A DNA stretch of 64,000 bases from an uncultured Sphaerochaeta sp. GTDB lineage: Bacteria; Spirochaetota; Spirochaetia; Sphaerochaetales; Sphaerochaetaceae. The position numbers and the translations under genes are program-made. This document shows, in pieces, positions 63,988-64,000 of this stretch (within the stretch, counting starts at the first letter, position 1; each line of letters begins with the position of its first letter). The stretch lies in assembly GCF_963676285.1 (NCBI RefSeq), contig NZ_OY781063.1:248001-312000 (forward strand), in the 5' to 3' direction. The notes below the pieces were generated by a model. It was not told where the DNA came from and did no database searches. It was given only the letters and a program-made list of their open reading frames with translations.

Positions 63988-64000
63988 ACCATTACCGTTC

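Noticed and set aside
1..64000. CRISPR arrays, rRNA and tRNA genes, prophage
   Set aside because: No regularly spaced direct repeats, no recognisable tRNA or rRNA sequences and no phage structural genes were seen.

Overview
The window looks like chromosomal DNA of a spirochaete, most likely Sphaerochaeta or a close relative. This rests on gene content and order (rpsB-tsf-frr-uppS-cdsA-dxr-rseP; rpsF-ssb-rpsR-DUF2232-rplI-dnaB), a type III glutamine synthetase, ammonia-type AsnA and Sphaerochaeta-like proteins. No database could be searched, so the genus is an inference. I found no rRNA, tRNA, CRISPR array or prophage.

Layout. 1-3146: the tail of an ABC-F ATPase and a maf gene cut near its 3' end by a complete 2,316-bp ISAs1-type insertion sequence with a 9-bp target duplication. 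3243-9680 (+): translation, isoprenoid and envelope genes (rpsB, tsf, frr, uppS, cdsA, dxr, rseP). 9670-13803 (-): the rpsF-to-dnaB replication/ribosome operon, followed at 14005-14094 by a separate 29-codon basic protein gene. 14312-24180: murD (its last codons look frameshifted), a FemAB-type transferase, metG, hflK-hflC, a HAD phosphatase and a two-gene ABC exporter. 24411-37066: nitrogen and carbon metabolism: argG, a guanine-deaminase-like enzyme, a Zn-sensor-type ArsR repressor, citrate synthase, aconitase and isocitrate dehydrogenase (together a route to 2-oxoglutarate), an MFS permease, and a polar amino acid ABC importer with two binding proteins. 37192-43744: hemolysin III, TlpA and CcdA thiol-redox proteins, an RNA m5C methyltransferase, a DUF362 ferredoxin protein, a small membrane exporter and a UvrD-type helicase. 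43745-48663: four neighbouring paralogous secreted beta-rich proteins, one switched out of frame at a run of six G. 48735-57630: glnN, two glycosidases, a ParA plus ribbon-helix-helix pair in very AT-rich DNA, and asnA. 57640-63987: exoA, typA, an MFS protein, a decayed gene, an FMN-binding protein and ApbE.

Themes. Citrate synthase, aconitase and Icd feed 2-oxoglutarate to amino acid synthesis, beside glnN, asnA, argG and amino acid uptake. A shared palindrome (TGCAT-N4-ATGCA) sits in promoters of the uptake genes and of glnN. Several genes have a good -10 box only 5-8 nt before the start codon, which suggests routine leaderless mRNAs. The secreted paralog cluster, with its apparent phase-variation tract, is the most likely undescribed system here.
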